64,000 nucleotides of DNA from ELB16-189 sp018266435 (GCA_030123525.1 CP126125.1:992001-1056000); one strand, 5' to 3'. Numbered from the stretch's first letter, positions 51,886 to 61,691 are shown. The notes: generated by a model from the letters alone, not told the origin. Made by a program: numbers and translations.

Positions 51886-53192
51886 AATTTTACAGCACCA
51901 ATAATCCCCTTCACTCCGTCAGTTTGCGTGAAGCGGTTATCAAAGGACTTGCACCTGGCCAGGGGTTATTTATGCCCGGACAAATTCCGGTATTACCGGC
52001 TTCTTATTTTAAATCAATCCATGAAAAATCTTTTTCACAAATCGCTTTTGACATTGCCCGTGCATTTGTGGAGGATGATATTCCACAAGATCGGTTGAAA
52101 GAAATAGTAAGCAATACAATTTCGTTTGATGCACCGCTTGTTGAGATCGAAAAAAACATTTTCAGCCTGGAATTGTTTCATGGTCCTACGCTTGCATTCA
52201 AAGATTTTGGAGCACGGTTTATGTCGCAGGTGCTGGGTTACTTCGCAGCGGAACAAAAAAAAGAAGTGATTATTTTAGTAGCTACCTCTGGCGATACGGG
52301 AAGTGCGGTGGCCAATGGATTTTTAGATGTGAAGGGAACCCGGGTGATTGTTCTCTATCCATCAGGAAAAGTGAGTGAAATTCAGGAAAAACAATTCACT
52401 ACGCTTGGTAAAAATATCACGGCACTGGAAGTTGACGGAACATTTGATAATTGCCAGCAATTAGTAAAGCAGGCTTTTTCAGATGAGGAATTGAATCAAA
52501 AGCTTTTTCTCACTTCGGCCAACTCAATTAACCTTGCCCGGCTAATTCCTCAATCTTTTTATTATTTCTATGCCTGGTCACGTCTTCCTAAAAAAGAGCA
52601 TGTTGTATTCTCTGTGCCCAGCGGAAATTTTGGAAATCTTACAGCGGGGCTGATTGCCGAAAAAATGGGACTGCCCATTGATCACTTCATTGCCTCAACC
52701 AATCGCAATGACATCGTTCCAAACTATTTGGCCTCCTCGCAATTTCATCCCAGGCCGTCTGTGGAAACCATTAGCAATGCAATGGATGTGGGCAACCCCA
52801 GCAACTTTGCCCGCATGATTGACCTCTTCCAAAATAATTTTAGCGAAATAAAAAGAATACTTTCGGGCTATTCATTTTCAGATGAAGAAACAAAGGCTGC
52901 AATGAAATCAGTTTTCACACAAAGAAAATACGTTCTTGATCCTCACGGAGCAGTAGGCTATCTCGGCTTAAAAAAATACATCAGTCAATATCCTGAAACT
53001 GTTGGCGTATTCTTAGAAACTGCTCATCCGTCTAAGTTCAAAGAAGTAGTAGAAGAAACGTTGTCAACTGAAATACAAATACCGGAAAGGCTGAAAATAT
53101 TTTTGCAAGGAGAAAAACAAACCGTTCCGCTTGAAGCAGACTACAACTCATTTAAGAATTTTTTGAAAACGTTAGCTTTGCCCCATGAATGA
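51882..53192 (+). CDS. thrC: threonine synthase
   Basis: PLP enzyme converting O-phosphohomoserine to threonine, 436 residues. The N-terminus MKFYSTNNPLHSVSLREAV is family typical. PLP lysine lies in LAFKDFGARFM (about residue 108), and the phosphate-binding loop TSGDTGSAVANGF follows. SVPSGNFGNLTAG lies in the second half. It overlaps thrB by 4 bp and the next gene by 8 bp, all one operon. Confidence 0.96.
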   Translation: MKFYSTNNPLHSVSLREAVIKGLAPGQGLFMPGQIPVLPASYFKSIHEKSFSQIAFDIARAFVEDDIPQDRLKEIVSNTISFDAPLVEIEKNIFSLELFHGPTLAFKDFGARFMSQVLGYFAAEQKKEVIILVATSGDTGSAVANGFLDVKGTRVIVLYPSGKVSEIQEKQFTTLGKNITALEVDGTFDNCQQLVKQAFSDEELNQKLFLTSANSINLARLIPQSFYYFYAWSRLPKKEHVVFSVPSGNFGNLTAGLIAEKMGLPIDHFIASTNRNDIVPNYLASSQFHPRPSVETISNAMDVGNPSNFARMIDLFQNNFSEIKRILSGYSFSDEETKAAMKSVFTQRKYVLDPHGAVGYLGLKKYISQYPETVGVFLETAHPSKFKEVVEETLSTEIQIPERLKIFLQGEKQTVPLEADYNSFKNFLKTLALPHE

Positions 53193-54264
53193 ACCGATTT
53201 TTTCTTACGCCCACCTCAGTCGTTTTGCCCATGACGTATTTTTGAAAATCGGTTGCTCAGAAGAGCATGCAGCCGTTGCGGTAGAATCTTTACTTCGTGC
53301 CGACTTACGCGGAATTGACTCACATGGAGTTGCCCGGCTCAGCGGCTATGTGCGGCTGTGGGAAGCCAAGCGTGTCAATAGTAAACCCAATATTCGTATC
53401 GTTCACGAAACCCCCAGCACAGCGGTAGTAGATGGAGACAGTGGGCTTGGATTGGTGGTTGCGCCTCATGCCATGCAAATTGCTATTGCAAAAGCCAGGC
53501 AGGCCGGTACCGGCTGGGTAGCCGTAAAAAATTCAAATCATTTTGGCATTGCCGGGCATCACGCCATGATGGCTTTGCCGCACGATATGATTGGTATGGC
53601 CATGACCAACGCAAGCCCACTTGTAGCACCTACTTTTTCAATAGAAAGATTACTGGGAACCAACCCCATTGCAATCGCTATTCCGGCACATACACAACCT
53701 CCATTTGTTGCTGACTTTGCCACCACTACGGCCGCCAACGGCAAACTTGAAATTTTGCAGCGTCAAGAAAAAAAAGCTCCGCTCGGCTGGATTCAAAAAA
53801 AAGACGGGGCGCCTTCTTCTAACCCTAATGAGTTGAAAGACGGTGGCGCATTGATACCTTTAGGCAGTGACCGTGAGCACGGCAGCCATAAAGGATTTTG
53901 TTTGGGGGCTTGGGTAGATATATTTTCTGCTGTGCTCAGTGGTGCCAACTATGGCCCATGGGTTCCTCCGTTCGTAAGTTTTCTGGCTCCGCCCGCTAAC
54001 CCGGTGGGTGAGGGTATTGGTCATTTTTTTGGTGCCCTGCGTGTAGATGCATTTCGGCCTGCCGATGAGTTTAAAAAACACATGGACAACTGGATCACTC
54101 GCTTTCGGTCGGCTAAAACAATAGCGGGTGAAGAAAAATTAATTATCCCCGGAGACCCCGAGCGGGAGTTTGAAACAACCCGAATGAAAACCGGAATTTC
54201 GCTAAATGCCAAAGTTGCCTCTGATCTGAAAGTACTCGGAAATAAATTTGGCTTGTCGTTTTAA
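53185..54264 (+). CDS. LDH2/MDG-family NAD(P)-dependent dehydrogenase (malate/L-lactate/ureidoglycolate type)
   Basis: 359-residue oxidoreductase of the LDH2/MDH2 family, distinct in fold from classical lactate dehydrogenases. Features: an N-terminal helical domain with RADLRGIDSHGVARL, NSNHFGIAGHHA (active-site His), TNASPLVAPTF, GTNPIAIAIPA and SDREHGSHKGFCLG. The substrate in this family ranges over malate, lactate, ureidoglycolate, sulfolactate and imines, so it cannot be assigned. The start ATG 53185 lies inside thrC (8-bp overlap), which makes it a member of the threonine operon. Its 3' end overlaps the convergent gene by 4 bp. Confidence 0.9.
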   Translation: MNEPIFSYAHLSRFAHDVFLKIGCSEEHAAVAVESLLRADLRGIDSHGVARLSGYVRLWEAKRVNSKPNIRIVHETPSTAVVDGDSGLGLVVAPHAMQIAIAKARQAGTGWVAVKNSNHFGIAGHHAMMALPHDMIGMAMTNASPLVAPTFSIERLLGTNPIAIAIPAHTQPPFVADFATTTAANGKLEILQRQEKKAPLGWIQKKDGAPSSNPNELKDGGALIPLGSDREHGSHKGFCLGAWVDIFSAVLSGANYGPWVPPFVSFLAPPANPVGEGIGHFFGALRVDAFRPADEFKKHMDNWITRFRSAKTIAGEEKLIIPGDPEREFETTRMKTGISLNAKVASDLKVLGNKFGLSF

Positions 54265-54821
54265 AAAGAAACGAAGATCCTCGTCACAATCGGTGAAGCA
54301 AAAACACTGGGCACATGATACAGCACATCGTACATCACCAGCCCGCCTAGCGAAACCCTTTGCCCGCTTGAAAAAATATAACCCACACCGAAAAGCATGC
54401 GCGAAAAAGTAGAGCGGGTTGGCTCTCCGTTGGCATTTAATTTATAAATATTTGGTGCGCTGATCATATCGTATTCAGCCTGAAAAAAAATAGGGTTGAT
54501 CATGTATCGTACAAACGGGCCCGCACCGTACTGAGTGTAGGAGGTACCAATGCTGGAATAGTTGTACCGCTGATAAGTACCCATGGCGCCTACTGAAACC
54601 TGGTTGGTTATCCGGTAACCCACCATAGGCAAGAGCGAATAATAGTTGTAATTAAACCCACTGGCATCGGTACCAAACCCTAACCCACCACCCATGGCAA
54701 AATATACTTTTCGTGAATCTTGTGATTGGTTGTTATTATTTTTTCTAAACGATGGATTGAACTGAGCCCAACAGCTCACAGAAAAAAAGAACACGCCCAT
54801 CAACACCAACACTTTTTTCAT
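54261..54821 (-). CDS. small outer-membrane beta-barrel protein
   Basis: 186 residues: signal peptide (MKKVLVLMGVFFFSVSCWA), then about eight predicted strands in an OmpA/OmpW-like pattern (YFAMGGGLGFGTDASGF, YRITNQVSVGAMGTY, FGVGYIFSSGQRVSLG). The terminal residues RIFVSF end in Phe as expected for barrel assembly. Specific function unknown. It lies 8 bp after the DivIC/FtsB-like gene on the same strand. Confidence 0.8.
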   Translation of the reverse strand: MKKVLVLMGVFFFSVSCWAQFNPSFRKNNNNQSQDSRKVYFAMGGGLGFGTDASGFNYNYYSLLPMVGYRITNQVSVGAMGTYQRYNYSSIGTSYTQYGAGPFVRYMINPIFFQAEYDMISAPNIYKLNANGEPTRSTFSRMLFGVGYIFSSGQRVSLGGLVMYDVLYHVPSVFASPIVTRIFVSF

Positions 54822-54829
54822 AAGAAATT

Positions 54830-55120
54830 TCAGTTGTTTTGAATGACAAAAATATCTTCGCTGGGTTTTTTCATTAAGTATTTTTCACGGGCAAACTTTT
54901 CGAGCAGCTCTTTGTTGGTTGTTAGTTCTTCGCGGTCTTTTTGTACTTCTTTAATTTTATTCTGATAAAATTCCTTTTCGTTTTCCAACATCCGCAACTT
55001 GGAACTCATCCGGTATCGTGTAATCAAGTCATTAGAGTCTAAAAAAATCATCCACATCAGAAAAGAAAACCCTGTTACCGCATAAAAATTTCTAAAAAAC
55101 GGTTTGAATCTATTTGACAT
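54830..55120 (-). CDS. septum formation initiator (DivIC/FtsB family)
   Basis: 96-residue bitopic division protein: short cytosolic tail, one transmembrane segment (about 11-30, FYAVTGFSFLMWMIFLDSND), coiled coil (about 40-75, ENEKEFYQNKIKEVQKDREEL) and the conserved end LEKFAREKYLMKKPSEDIFVI. This matches FtsB/DivIC of the divisome FtsQLB complex. Confidence 0.9.
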   Translation of the reverse strand: MSNRFKPFFRNFYAVTGFSFLMWMIFLDSNDLITRYRMSSKLRMLENEKEFYQNKIKEVQKDREELTTNKELLEKFAREKYLMKKPSEDIFVIQNN

Positions 55121-55216
55121 AAGTTTAAAAAATGGTTTAACGAAGGTAGCAATTTCTTTTTGAAATCAACTGACCCCCTCTACGAGGAAGGCTGTGAATC
55201 AATATTTTTGGTTGGT

Positions 55217-55330
55217 TTAGAAATAGGTGTTCACAGCAAATCCAAATTGCACAATAAAGATTTTTTTGCCTTCCGAAATATTATTCTGCTCAAAAAAAGT
55301 AACTGGTTTAATACTAATCCCTAGAATATT
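55217..55330 (-). pseudogene. probable 3' remnant of an outer-membrane protein gene
   Basis: In-frame stretch after a stop codon, 37 residues, ending GKKIFIVQFGFAVNTYF then TAA. The alternating pattern and C-terminal Phe resemble the last two strands of an outer membrane barrel, but no start or upstream coding sequence is found, so it is likely a decayed fragment. Confidence 0.35.
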
Positions 55331-55365
55331 CTATTCTAAATAGCCTGCGGTCGTTTCTTTTTCTC

Positions 55366-55542
55366 TCAAAGACTCTTTCTACCTCTACCCGTAAGTAGAT
55401 TGCCCACTGCCTGAGATGACTTCCAACTTAAATTGATTGCCAAATGTTCAAGTTCCTTTTTGTAAGCTGCAACTGATGTATTGAGCTGTGTTTTTTCGAA
55501 GCGGGGTTGACGTTCATTCAGATTTGACAATTCATTTTCCAT
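55366..55542 (-). CDS. hypothetical 58-residue protein
   Basis: From ATG 55542 (MENELSNLNERQPRFEKTQL) to RGRKSL; the frame is open to 55608. Hydrophilic, probably helical, no signal. The family is not recognised; it may be a real small gene or a remnant in this decaying stretch. Confidence 0.3.
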   Translation of the reverse strand: MENELSNLNERQPRFEKTQLNTSVAAYKKELEHLAINLSWKSSQAVGNLLTGRGRKSL

Positions 55543-55608
55543 AATACATTGTGTTTGGCCAATACATTGGTGATAAGGTCGAAACTGAATCCTCTCTTTA
55601 TTTTTCAA

Positions 55609-55937
55609 TCGTCAATTCCATTGCAGGTATTGTTTGATATCAATCGGCTGTACTGACCCATATACTGGTGAGATTCCATACTTCGTGTGTTTTCTCTAAC
55701 TGAGGCAAAAAGTGATTTTGAGAAATCTATTTTGAAAATATTTTTGAGTGCGCCCTAACGGGCAAGTGGGCCAACATAGCAACCACTTCTTTGCAAGATG
55801 CTTCTTCTCTTTTGTAGGAAACCAGCAATTTGCTGTTGTTTACGTCAGGCATAATTTTGTGACGCGCCAACGTGACAATCTCATTTCAAAATGTTTTGCT
55901 CAGATGGGTTGCACGTTATTTAAGAAGAGATAAGTAA
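55609..55937. other. gene-poor stretch, probable gene remnants
   Basis: About 330 bp before the PKD protein's 3' end. On the minus strand there is a short protein-like frame near 55690-55875 (contains KLLVSYKREEASCKEVVAM) without a good start. No terminal inverted repeats, transposase motif or RNA gene is visible. Confidence 0.4.
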
Positions 55938-58900
55938 TCAATTAGCCACTACTATGCGAAATGTTTTTTGCATTGATGCGTTAGAAAACCGTATTAAGTA
56001 AAGTCCATTGGCTAATGATGAAACCGGAAGTGAAAATTGGGTAAGCCCAACCGGTTGGTGTTGAAAATCTTGTTGAAAAGCAATCGCTCCGTCTGATTTA
56101 AATAATGTGATCTGCACATTTTCATTGGTAGTTGTAATCCAGTTAAAATGAACCAAGCCCGAGGCAGGATTCGGGTAAGGCTCAAGTACAATATCACCTT
56201 CCCAACTAACACACGCCTTGCCGTTAGCTGGATTAACATCATCCGGAACAACTACCTGGGCACAAACATACGGCACTGAATTGGAAACAACCTGCAAATC
56301 AAGTGTGGACGAAATAGTTTGTTGGGGCTGAATGATTCCCACAATCGTTTCTTTCAGCATCGCGCCACCCCCTAAATCAATATCTACTTCAGGGTTGACC
56401 AATGGAACATTTCCTGAATTGAGGATTGATAATACGGGGTTGGCGGTGTTAGCACCTGGGTTGGCAGCCAACAGAAAACTTTTCAACGTTGCGTTGGGCT
56501 TCGGCACAACCACACTAATCCAAGTGCTCAACGTATCGGTGCAGCCAATTAAGTTATAAGCTGTGAGTAAAGCCTTGTATTGCCCCAATTGAGAATAGGT
56601 AAAAACAGGAGAGATAGAGGTACTCGTAGAGTTTGCCGCATCTCCAAACTGCCAGAGGTACGTATTGGCGGTTGACGTGTTGGCGAATGTTACATTCAGC
56701 GGTGCCGCTCCTGCATACGCTGAAGGAGTAAATGCGGCAATCGGCCCATCATAAATGGAAACATTTTTAGTCAAAGCATAGACACATCCTGACTGACGAG
56801 TCGTGTTCATCGTAACAGAATATCCACCCGGTGTAGAAAATGTATAATTGGCAGGAGAACCTGATCCATTAGCCGGGCCAAAATTCCAACTCCATGAAAC
56901 AGCCGGGTCAACACCGCCCGGATTTAATTCTGTAAAGACTGTTGCATTTCTGGTACAAGGAAACTGTACACTGAAATCTACCACGGGCATTACCGGAACA
57001 TTAATTGTTTTGGCAAACGTATTGATGCACCCATTGATGCCCGTAACTAAAAGCGTTACGTTGTTTGCACCGCTTGATGTAAACTTAACCGGAGGTGGGT
57101 TCGCCCCCGAAACGGGAATGGCCGATCCTGGAAAATACCAATTGTACGAAGCAATGTTGCCCGATGAAGTATTGGTAAACAAGGTGTTTTGGTTCAAACA
57201 TGCTACTCCATTGGCAAAGCCCGCCTGAGGGGAAGCGAGAATGGTAATGACGCTGTCTTTCGTTGCCGTACACCCAAAGTTCGTTGTGGCTTTTAGACTG
57301 ACAGAATAATTACCGGCACCCGTATACGTGTAAGCAGGATTTTTTACAATTGAGCTTCCATTTGCAGCATCTCCAAAACTCCACAGCCACGATGTAATGT
57401 TGCTGTCTGTTAAAAAACCAGTGTTATTGTCAAACTGTGCCGGATAGTTGGCACATGAAAAAGGCGGTGCTTCAATAGTAAATTTAGGTTGTGGGTTAGA
57501 GTAAATTGAAATATTTTTTGAATATGAATTTTGACAGCCGGCTGCATTAACGGCATTGAGTGTAACCACGTAAGTACCGGTGCCCAGGTAGGTATTGGAA
57601 GGATTGGTTTGCACGGAGGTATTGCCATCACCAAAAGTCCACGAGTAACCTGTGACTAACCCGCTGGTGGAATTGGAAAATGAAACGACATTATTCACAC
57701 AACCCGTGGCTGCCGTGCTAAAAGTAACAGCCGGGCCGGTGAGTACACTCGGGATGGCTTGCGTTGATTGACTGGAACACCCGGGGATAGAAGCCGTAAG
57801 CTGAATGGTTTGTGGTGCCGGTGCGAGAATTGTGTAATTCAAATTCTGTGTTGTTGACCAATTACTTCCGTTCACGCTCCACTGCCAGGTAGGGTTAGAG
57901 CCGGCATCATACGTTGATGTGTTGGTAAACGAGTAGGGTTGGTTGGTACAAATGGGCGATGCCGGGGGAAGATTGAAGTTGGCGGATGGAGGGTTAAAGA
58001 TTTGAAGAGTATCCTGAGCTAAATTTTGACAGCCATTAGAGGCTGTGACGGTTAAGGAAGGGTAGTAGGTAGATGCCGCAGAATATGCGTGAGACGGAGC
58101 AGCACTTGAAGCTGTTTGAGTATCTCCAAAATTCCAGGCATAAGAGACAATATTTCCTGATTGGTTAGTGGACGTAAACATCACATTGCTGTTAGCACAA
58201 TTATTCAATGTGCTAAAGGTTATATCGGGTGCTTGATTCCCGGTAATTGTAATCATTTTTGATTTTACTGAAATTCCATTTAGGTCGCTGTTCTGAAGGG
58301 CAACTTGGTAGTTGCCAGGGGCACTATAAAATATTGTTGGGTTGGTCGAAGTAGAAATAGAAGTATTGGCCGAGCAATTATTAGGATACTGAATTAAATA
58401 AGTATTTCCGTTAGATAGGTCGATTGCACGAACTGTCCACGTTGAATTTTCTTTAACGGCTGCCAATGCGAATAAATTGGGTTGAAGTATGCCCCCCATA
58501 TTTCCATCATTGAATACTGTTGGTGTTGACGTCAAGTCACTGCCAAAATTCAGTCTGTACAACACTCCGTCTAATGTGGTTACCAGCAAAAAAAAATCTT
58601 CACCTTCACGCACGATCCTTATTTTTGACGGATTTGAAACCGGCAATGATATTACTTGGTCGATGACAGGGTTTGAAAATAAGTCTGTCCCAAATTTGAA
58701 CCGATAGATATTTCCATTACCAAAATTTGCTGCAAACCCAAACCAGTTTCCACACACGTTCGTGACATCAATGTCACCTAAATTATTCGGGTTAGGTACT
58801 GAGGCCGTTGTAATGATATCCGAAGGCGCTGGTGAAGTAATGGAAGTGCCAAGCCGAAATAAACTCAGTTGATTTGCTGTATTTGAGATTGCTGCCACCC

Positions 58901-59483
58901 AGCCCTCAACCGGGTCTTTGCCGATAAACACTCCCGGGTTTGACGGACTCGTAATAGTTGTTAACGTGGTAACTGCAATGACTCCAGTCAGGTGGCTGCC
59001 AAAGGATAGTTTGAGCAACTCGCCAGTCACCGTGTTATACACAAGCCCATACCACAAGCCATGGTCTTGAAAAATTTTGATTGGCCCCGGTCCATTTAGT
59101 TTTCCTGATAGGTCACCTAAATTTTCGATAGTGGCTGGGTCATTGGCCAAGCCATTGTCAAAATGCATGCGGTAAAGTGCATTACTATATGTGCCGGTGG
59201 CTAACCCTATCCATACTCCATTGTCATTCATCAACTCCAAGCCTGGTCTTCCGTTGGATCCGGTCAGCGTAAAAGTAGTTTTTGCAGTGGGTGCATTATT
59301 GAAATCACCGGAGCAAAAATCCCATAAAAAATTGCTCCCGGTGGAAGAATTGGTCAATGTTAATTTTTGTCCGGCACACCCCGTAGCCGGCAGTGAAAAA
59401 TCGGTTGTCGTGCATTGGCCATGGGTCTTAAAAAAAGCAGACAAGCCCACTATGAAAATTAACCCGGCTTTTTTTATCGACAT
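55938..59483 (-). CDS. large secreted PKD-repeat protein with T9SS type A sorting domain
   Basis: 1,181 residues from ATG 59483; the longer frame to 59522 would overlap the upstream epimerase gene. Signal peptide (SIKKAGLIFIVGLSAFF, cut near HGQ). Residues about 50-380 form repeating blades with LYRLNFGSDLTS, YRFKFGTDLFSNP and LKLSFGSHLTG, likely a beta-propeller. Seven PKD-like domains follow (about 400-980; YAWNFGDTQT, YSWTFGDGNT, WLWSFGDAANG), then a CARDB/APHP-like domain. The C-terminal sorting domain of about 80 residues (LEPYPNPASGLVHFNW, LANGLYLIRF) is typical of T9SS cargo attached to surface glycan. It is the last gene of a same-strand glycan cluster, 8 bp after the epimerase. Confidence 0.9.
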   Translation of the reverse strand: MSIKKAGLIFIVGLSAFFKTHGQCTTTDFSLPATGCAGQKLTLTNSSTGSNFLWDFCSGDFNNAPTAKTTFTLTGSNGRPGLELMNDNGVWIGLATGTYSNALYRMHFDNGLANDPATIENLGDLSGKLNGPGPIKIFQDHGLWYGLVYNTVTGELLKLSFGSHLTGVIAVTTLTTITSPSNPGVFIGKDPVEGWVAAISNTANQLSLFRLGTSITSPAPSDIITTASVPNPNNLGDIDVTNVCGNWFGFAANFGNGNIYRFKFGTDLFSNPVIDQVISLPVSNPSKIRIVREGEDFFLLVTTLDGVLYRLNFGSDLTSTPTVFNDGNMGGILQPNLFALAAVKENSTWTVRAIDLSNGNTYLIQYPNNCSANTSISTSTNPTIFYSAPGNYQVALQNSDLNGISVKSKMITITGNQAPDITFSTLNNCANSNVMFTSTNQSGNIVSYAWNFGDTQTASSAAPSHAYSAASTYYPSLTVTASNGCQNLAQDTLQIFNPPSANFNLPPASPICTNQPYSFTNTSTYDAGSNPTWQWSVNGSNWSTTQNLNYTILAPAPQTIQLTASIPGCSSQSTQAIPSVLTGPAVTFSTAATGCVNNVVSFSNSTSGLVTGYSWTFGDGNTSVQTNPSNTYLGTGTYVVTLNAVNAAGCQNSYSKNISIYSNPQPKFTIEAPPFSCANYPAQFDNNTGFLTDSNITSWLWSFGDAANGSSIVKNPAYTYTGAGNYSVSLKATTNFGCTATKDSVITILASPQAGFANGVACLNQNTLFTNTSSGNIASYNWYFPGSAIPVSGANPPPVKFTSSGANNVTLLVTGINGCINTFAKTINVPVMPVVDFSVQFPCTRNATVFTELNPGGVDPAVSWSWNFGPANGSGSPANYTFSTPGGYSVTMNTTRQSGCVYALTKNVSIYDGPIAAFTPSAYAGAAPLNVTFANTSTANTYLWQFGDAANSTSTSISPVFTYSQLGQYKALLTAYNLIGCTDTLSTWISVVVPKPNATLKSFLLAANPGANTANPVLSILNSGNVPLVNPEVDIDLGGGAMLKETIVGIIQPQQTISSTLDLQVVSNSVPYVCAQVVVPDDVNPANGKACVSWEGDIVLEPYPNPASGLVHFNWITTTNENVQITLFKSDGAIAFQQDFQHQPVGLTQFSLPVSSLANGLYLIRFSNASMQKTFRIVVAN

Positions 59484-59491
59484 GGATCGGT

Positions 59492-60421
59492 TTATTTCAA
59501 GAAGGTCATCGCTGATAAGCATTTTTTTAATCCTTCGTCAAGAGGAATGCATGGGCGTCCCAATATTTTCAACATTTTACTTGAATCGGGTTGCCTCCGT
59601 GTCATATCCCCTTCTTTTAACGGAGGCATAACTTCTATTTTAGATTTTGAATGAGTCAAGCGGATGATTGATTCGGCAAGTTCTAAAATAGTAACATCTA
59701 CTTCACTGCCAATATTGATTACATCATTGACTACGTCATTATTCTCTAAAATTTTTAATACCGTTGAGGTGTTGTCATCGATATAACAAAAAGTGCGTGT
59801 CTGTTTCCCATCACCAAAAATAGGAATGGGGGCATTGTTCATTGCAGCTTTCAAGAATTTTGAGATCACGAAATCTGTACTTTGCTTGGGCCCATAGGTA
59901 TTAAAAAACCTGAAAATGGTATAATCAAGTCCAAACTCTTTTTGATAGGATCGACAAAAAGATTCACCCACATTTTTTACCACTGCATAGGGGAGCCTTG
60001 AGTTAAGTGGTGTAGTTTCTTCATGTTGCGGCAATTCTACCGGTTCGCCATATACCTCTGACGAACTGGCGAAAAAAATCCTTTTGACCCCTGTGTTTTT
60101 GCTTAGTGTCAAAATATTTTTTATTCCTTCCAGGTCATTTAAAACCATCACGGGGTTTTCAAGTGTTCTTCGCACGCCCACCACGGCTGCATAGTGAAAA
60201 ACAAAATCAAACCGGTAGCTGGTCATAACTGAGGAAATGTCTTCCCAGTTATTTACATCGCACTTAATAAATTTACATCGGTGGTGTTGTGGTATTTTAC
60301 CTGCCACTCCGGTAAGAAAATTATCGACTAGAACCAAGTCGTATTTTTCATTTTTTAAAAAATGGTCGGCCAGTGAACTACCGATAAAACCTGCCCCTCC
60401 GGTAATTAATATTTTTGTCAT
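59492..60421 (-). CDS. NAD-dependent sugar-nucleotide epimerase/dehydratase (extended SDR)
   Basis: 309 residues. Rossmann GxxGxxG motif at the N-terminus (ITGGAGFIGSSLADHF), DxD of the second strand (LVLVDNFLTG), the catalytic SSSEVYGE and YAVVK (Tyr and Lys of YxxxK), then NTYGPKQSTDFVISKF. Closest by pattern to UDP-glucuronate decarboxylase or UDP-glucose/GlcNAc 4-epimerase; I cannot separate them by eye. Supplies an activated sugar for the surrounding glycosyltransferases. 32 bp after the GT4 gene. Confidence 0.9.
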   Translation of the reverse strand: MTKILITGGAGFIGSSLADHFLKNEKYDLVLVDNFLTGVAGKIPQHHRCKFIKCDVNNWEDISSVMTSYRFDFVFHYAAVVGVRRTLENPVMVLNDLEGIKNILTLSKNTGVKRIFFASSSEVYGEPVELPQHEETTPLNSRLPYAVVKNVGESFCRSYQKEFGLDYTIFRFFNTYGPKQSTDFVISKFLKAAMNNAPIPIFGDGKQTRTFCYIDDNTSTVLKILENNDVVNDVINIGSEVDVTILELAESIIRLTHSKSKIEVMPPLKEGDMTRRQPDSSKMLKILGRPCIPLDEGLKKCLSAMTFLK

Positions 60422-60453
60422 TGCCCCAAAAATACAAAACCGATTGCAATGCT

Positions 60454-61656
60454 TTATGGATAGGCGGAACGGTACACGTTTTCTGCTATTTCAAATGAGC
60501 GGTACCGAATAGCTATTTGCCTGATTTCTTCAAATCGTTTTTGGTGATGTCTTTTTATCAAGGCATCAATCTTCACGACAGCCTCCCGGTACGATACCTC
60601 ATCAAAACCTGATAGTACAGCTCCAATACTATTCTGTTCGATTATCGATGAGTCATCTGAAATATTTTTCGGGATCACCACGGGCAGGCCCAGCGCCCAA
60701 TATTCTCCATCTTTAATGGGTGTGCAATATTTTTTGGTTGGTACGGGTTTTACAGGTGTGATTGCAAAATCGCCAAGTCCCAAATAATCAGGAATGGATT
60801 GATGAGGCACAAATGCGGTTTGAATAATTTCAACCGGCAGTCCTGACTTTTCACAATAATCCTTGATCTCTTGTGGTGGATGATTCGTCAACAGCATAAC
60901 ACGAAACGCATCACCCCAAAAACGGTGACAAATTTTAAGAAAATCGAAAATTTCATGGTCAAGGTAGATACCACCAAATTTACCGGCATAGACACACACT
61001 ATTTTATTTTGAAATTGAAATTTCTCTACCAATTCTTTTTTCTTTAAATTTTTCAAGGTGAAAAGTTCCAAATCAACGCAGGCTGGTTTTACCAAAAAAT
61101 TGGTTTTTGTCACTCCGTATTTTTCTTTGGCATACGCTTGCATTCCAGCTGTGGCTGCAATTATGACATCTGCCCGTTTGCTTTGTTTTTTTTCTAGCCA
61201 AAAAAGTAATTTAAACGCAAGCCCGTTTTTGTTCCAGGTTCCGTTTTCAACCATCGCTTCGGCATGGGGTTCGTAGCTGTCTATGATTAATTTTTTTTGG
61301 GTCAGTGTTGATAAAACAAATCCGATGGCTCCGGCTGGTGTGCCCCAGCAGTGGATTACAGAAATTTTTTTTGCAACTATCCAGTAGGATAATTGTGCGC
61401 CAACTATAAGCCAGTTGATAAAGGCACGCATTCCAAAAGGTCGGTATATAAATGGCTTCCAGACAATTCCTTCGCTTTTTAAGGACTCGCCAACTTCTGC
61501 TGAAACAATACTATTTTTATTTTTTTCAAGTGTTACCAAGTAAATGATGCTGTCGGGAGGAAGATTTTTTTTTATGATCCGAACATACGGGAGCGTATAC
61601 GTCTGAACCAGCGCATCGGGGTAACTCCAATAGGTAAGGGCCAAAACGTTTTTCAT
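60454..61656 (-). CDS. glycosyltransferase, GT-B fold (GT4-like)
   Basis: 400 residues from ATG 61656 (MKNVLALTYWSYPDALVQTY); the longer frame to 61773 would overlap the GT2 gene by 82 bp. N-terminal acceptor domain contains VIHCWGTPAGAIGF and IIDSYEPHAEAM; the C-terminal donor domain contains IVCVYAGKFGGIYLDHEIF and the sugar-nucleotide loop PIKDGEYWALGLPVVIP. Acts in the cytosol on a lipid-linked glycan. Substrate unknown. Confidence 0.85.
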   Translation of the reverse strand: MKNVLALTYWSYPDALVQTYTLPYVRIIKKNLPPDSIIYLVTLEKNKNSIVSAEVGESLKSEGIVWKPFIYRPFGMRAFINWLIVGAQLSYWIVAKKISVIHCWGTPAGAIGFVLSTLTQKKLIIDSYEPHAEAMVENGTWNKNGLAFKLLFWLEKKQSKRADVIIAATAGMQAYAKEKYGVTKTNFLVKPACVDLELFTLKNLKKKELVEKFQFQNKIVCVYAGKFGGIYLDHEIFDFLKICHRFWGDAFRVMLLTNHPPQEIKDYCEKSGLPVEIIQTAFVPHQSIPDYLGLGDFAITPVKPVPTKKYCTPIKDGEYWALGLPVVIPKNISDDSSIIEQNSIGAVLSGFDEVSYREAVVKIDALIKRHHQKRFEEIRQIAIRYRSFEIAENVYRSAYP

Positions 61657-61691
61657 ATAACATTCTTTCTGATTTATACTGCCGGTCTCAT

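Noticed and set aside
55748..55933. 61-residue plus-strand frame in the gene-poor stretch
   Set aside because: No family resemblance, no plausible promoter, and the opposite strand is at least as protein-like; treated as part of the remnant stretch.
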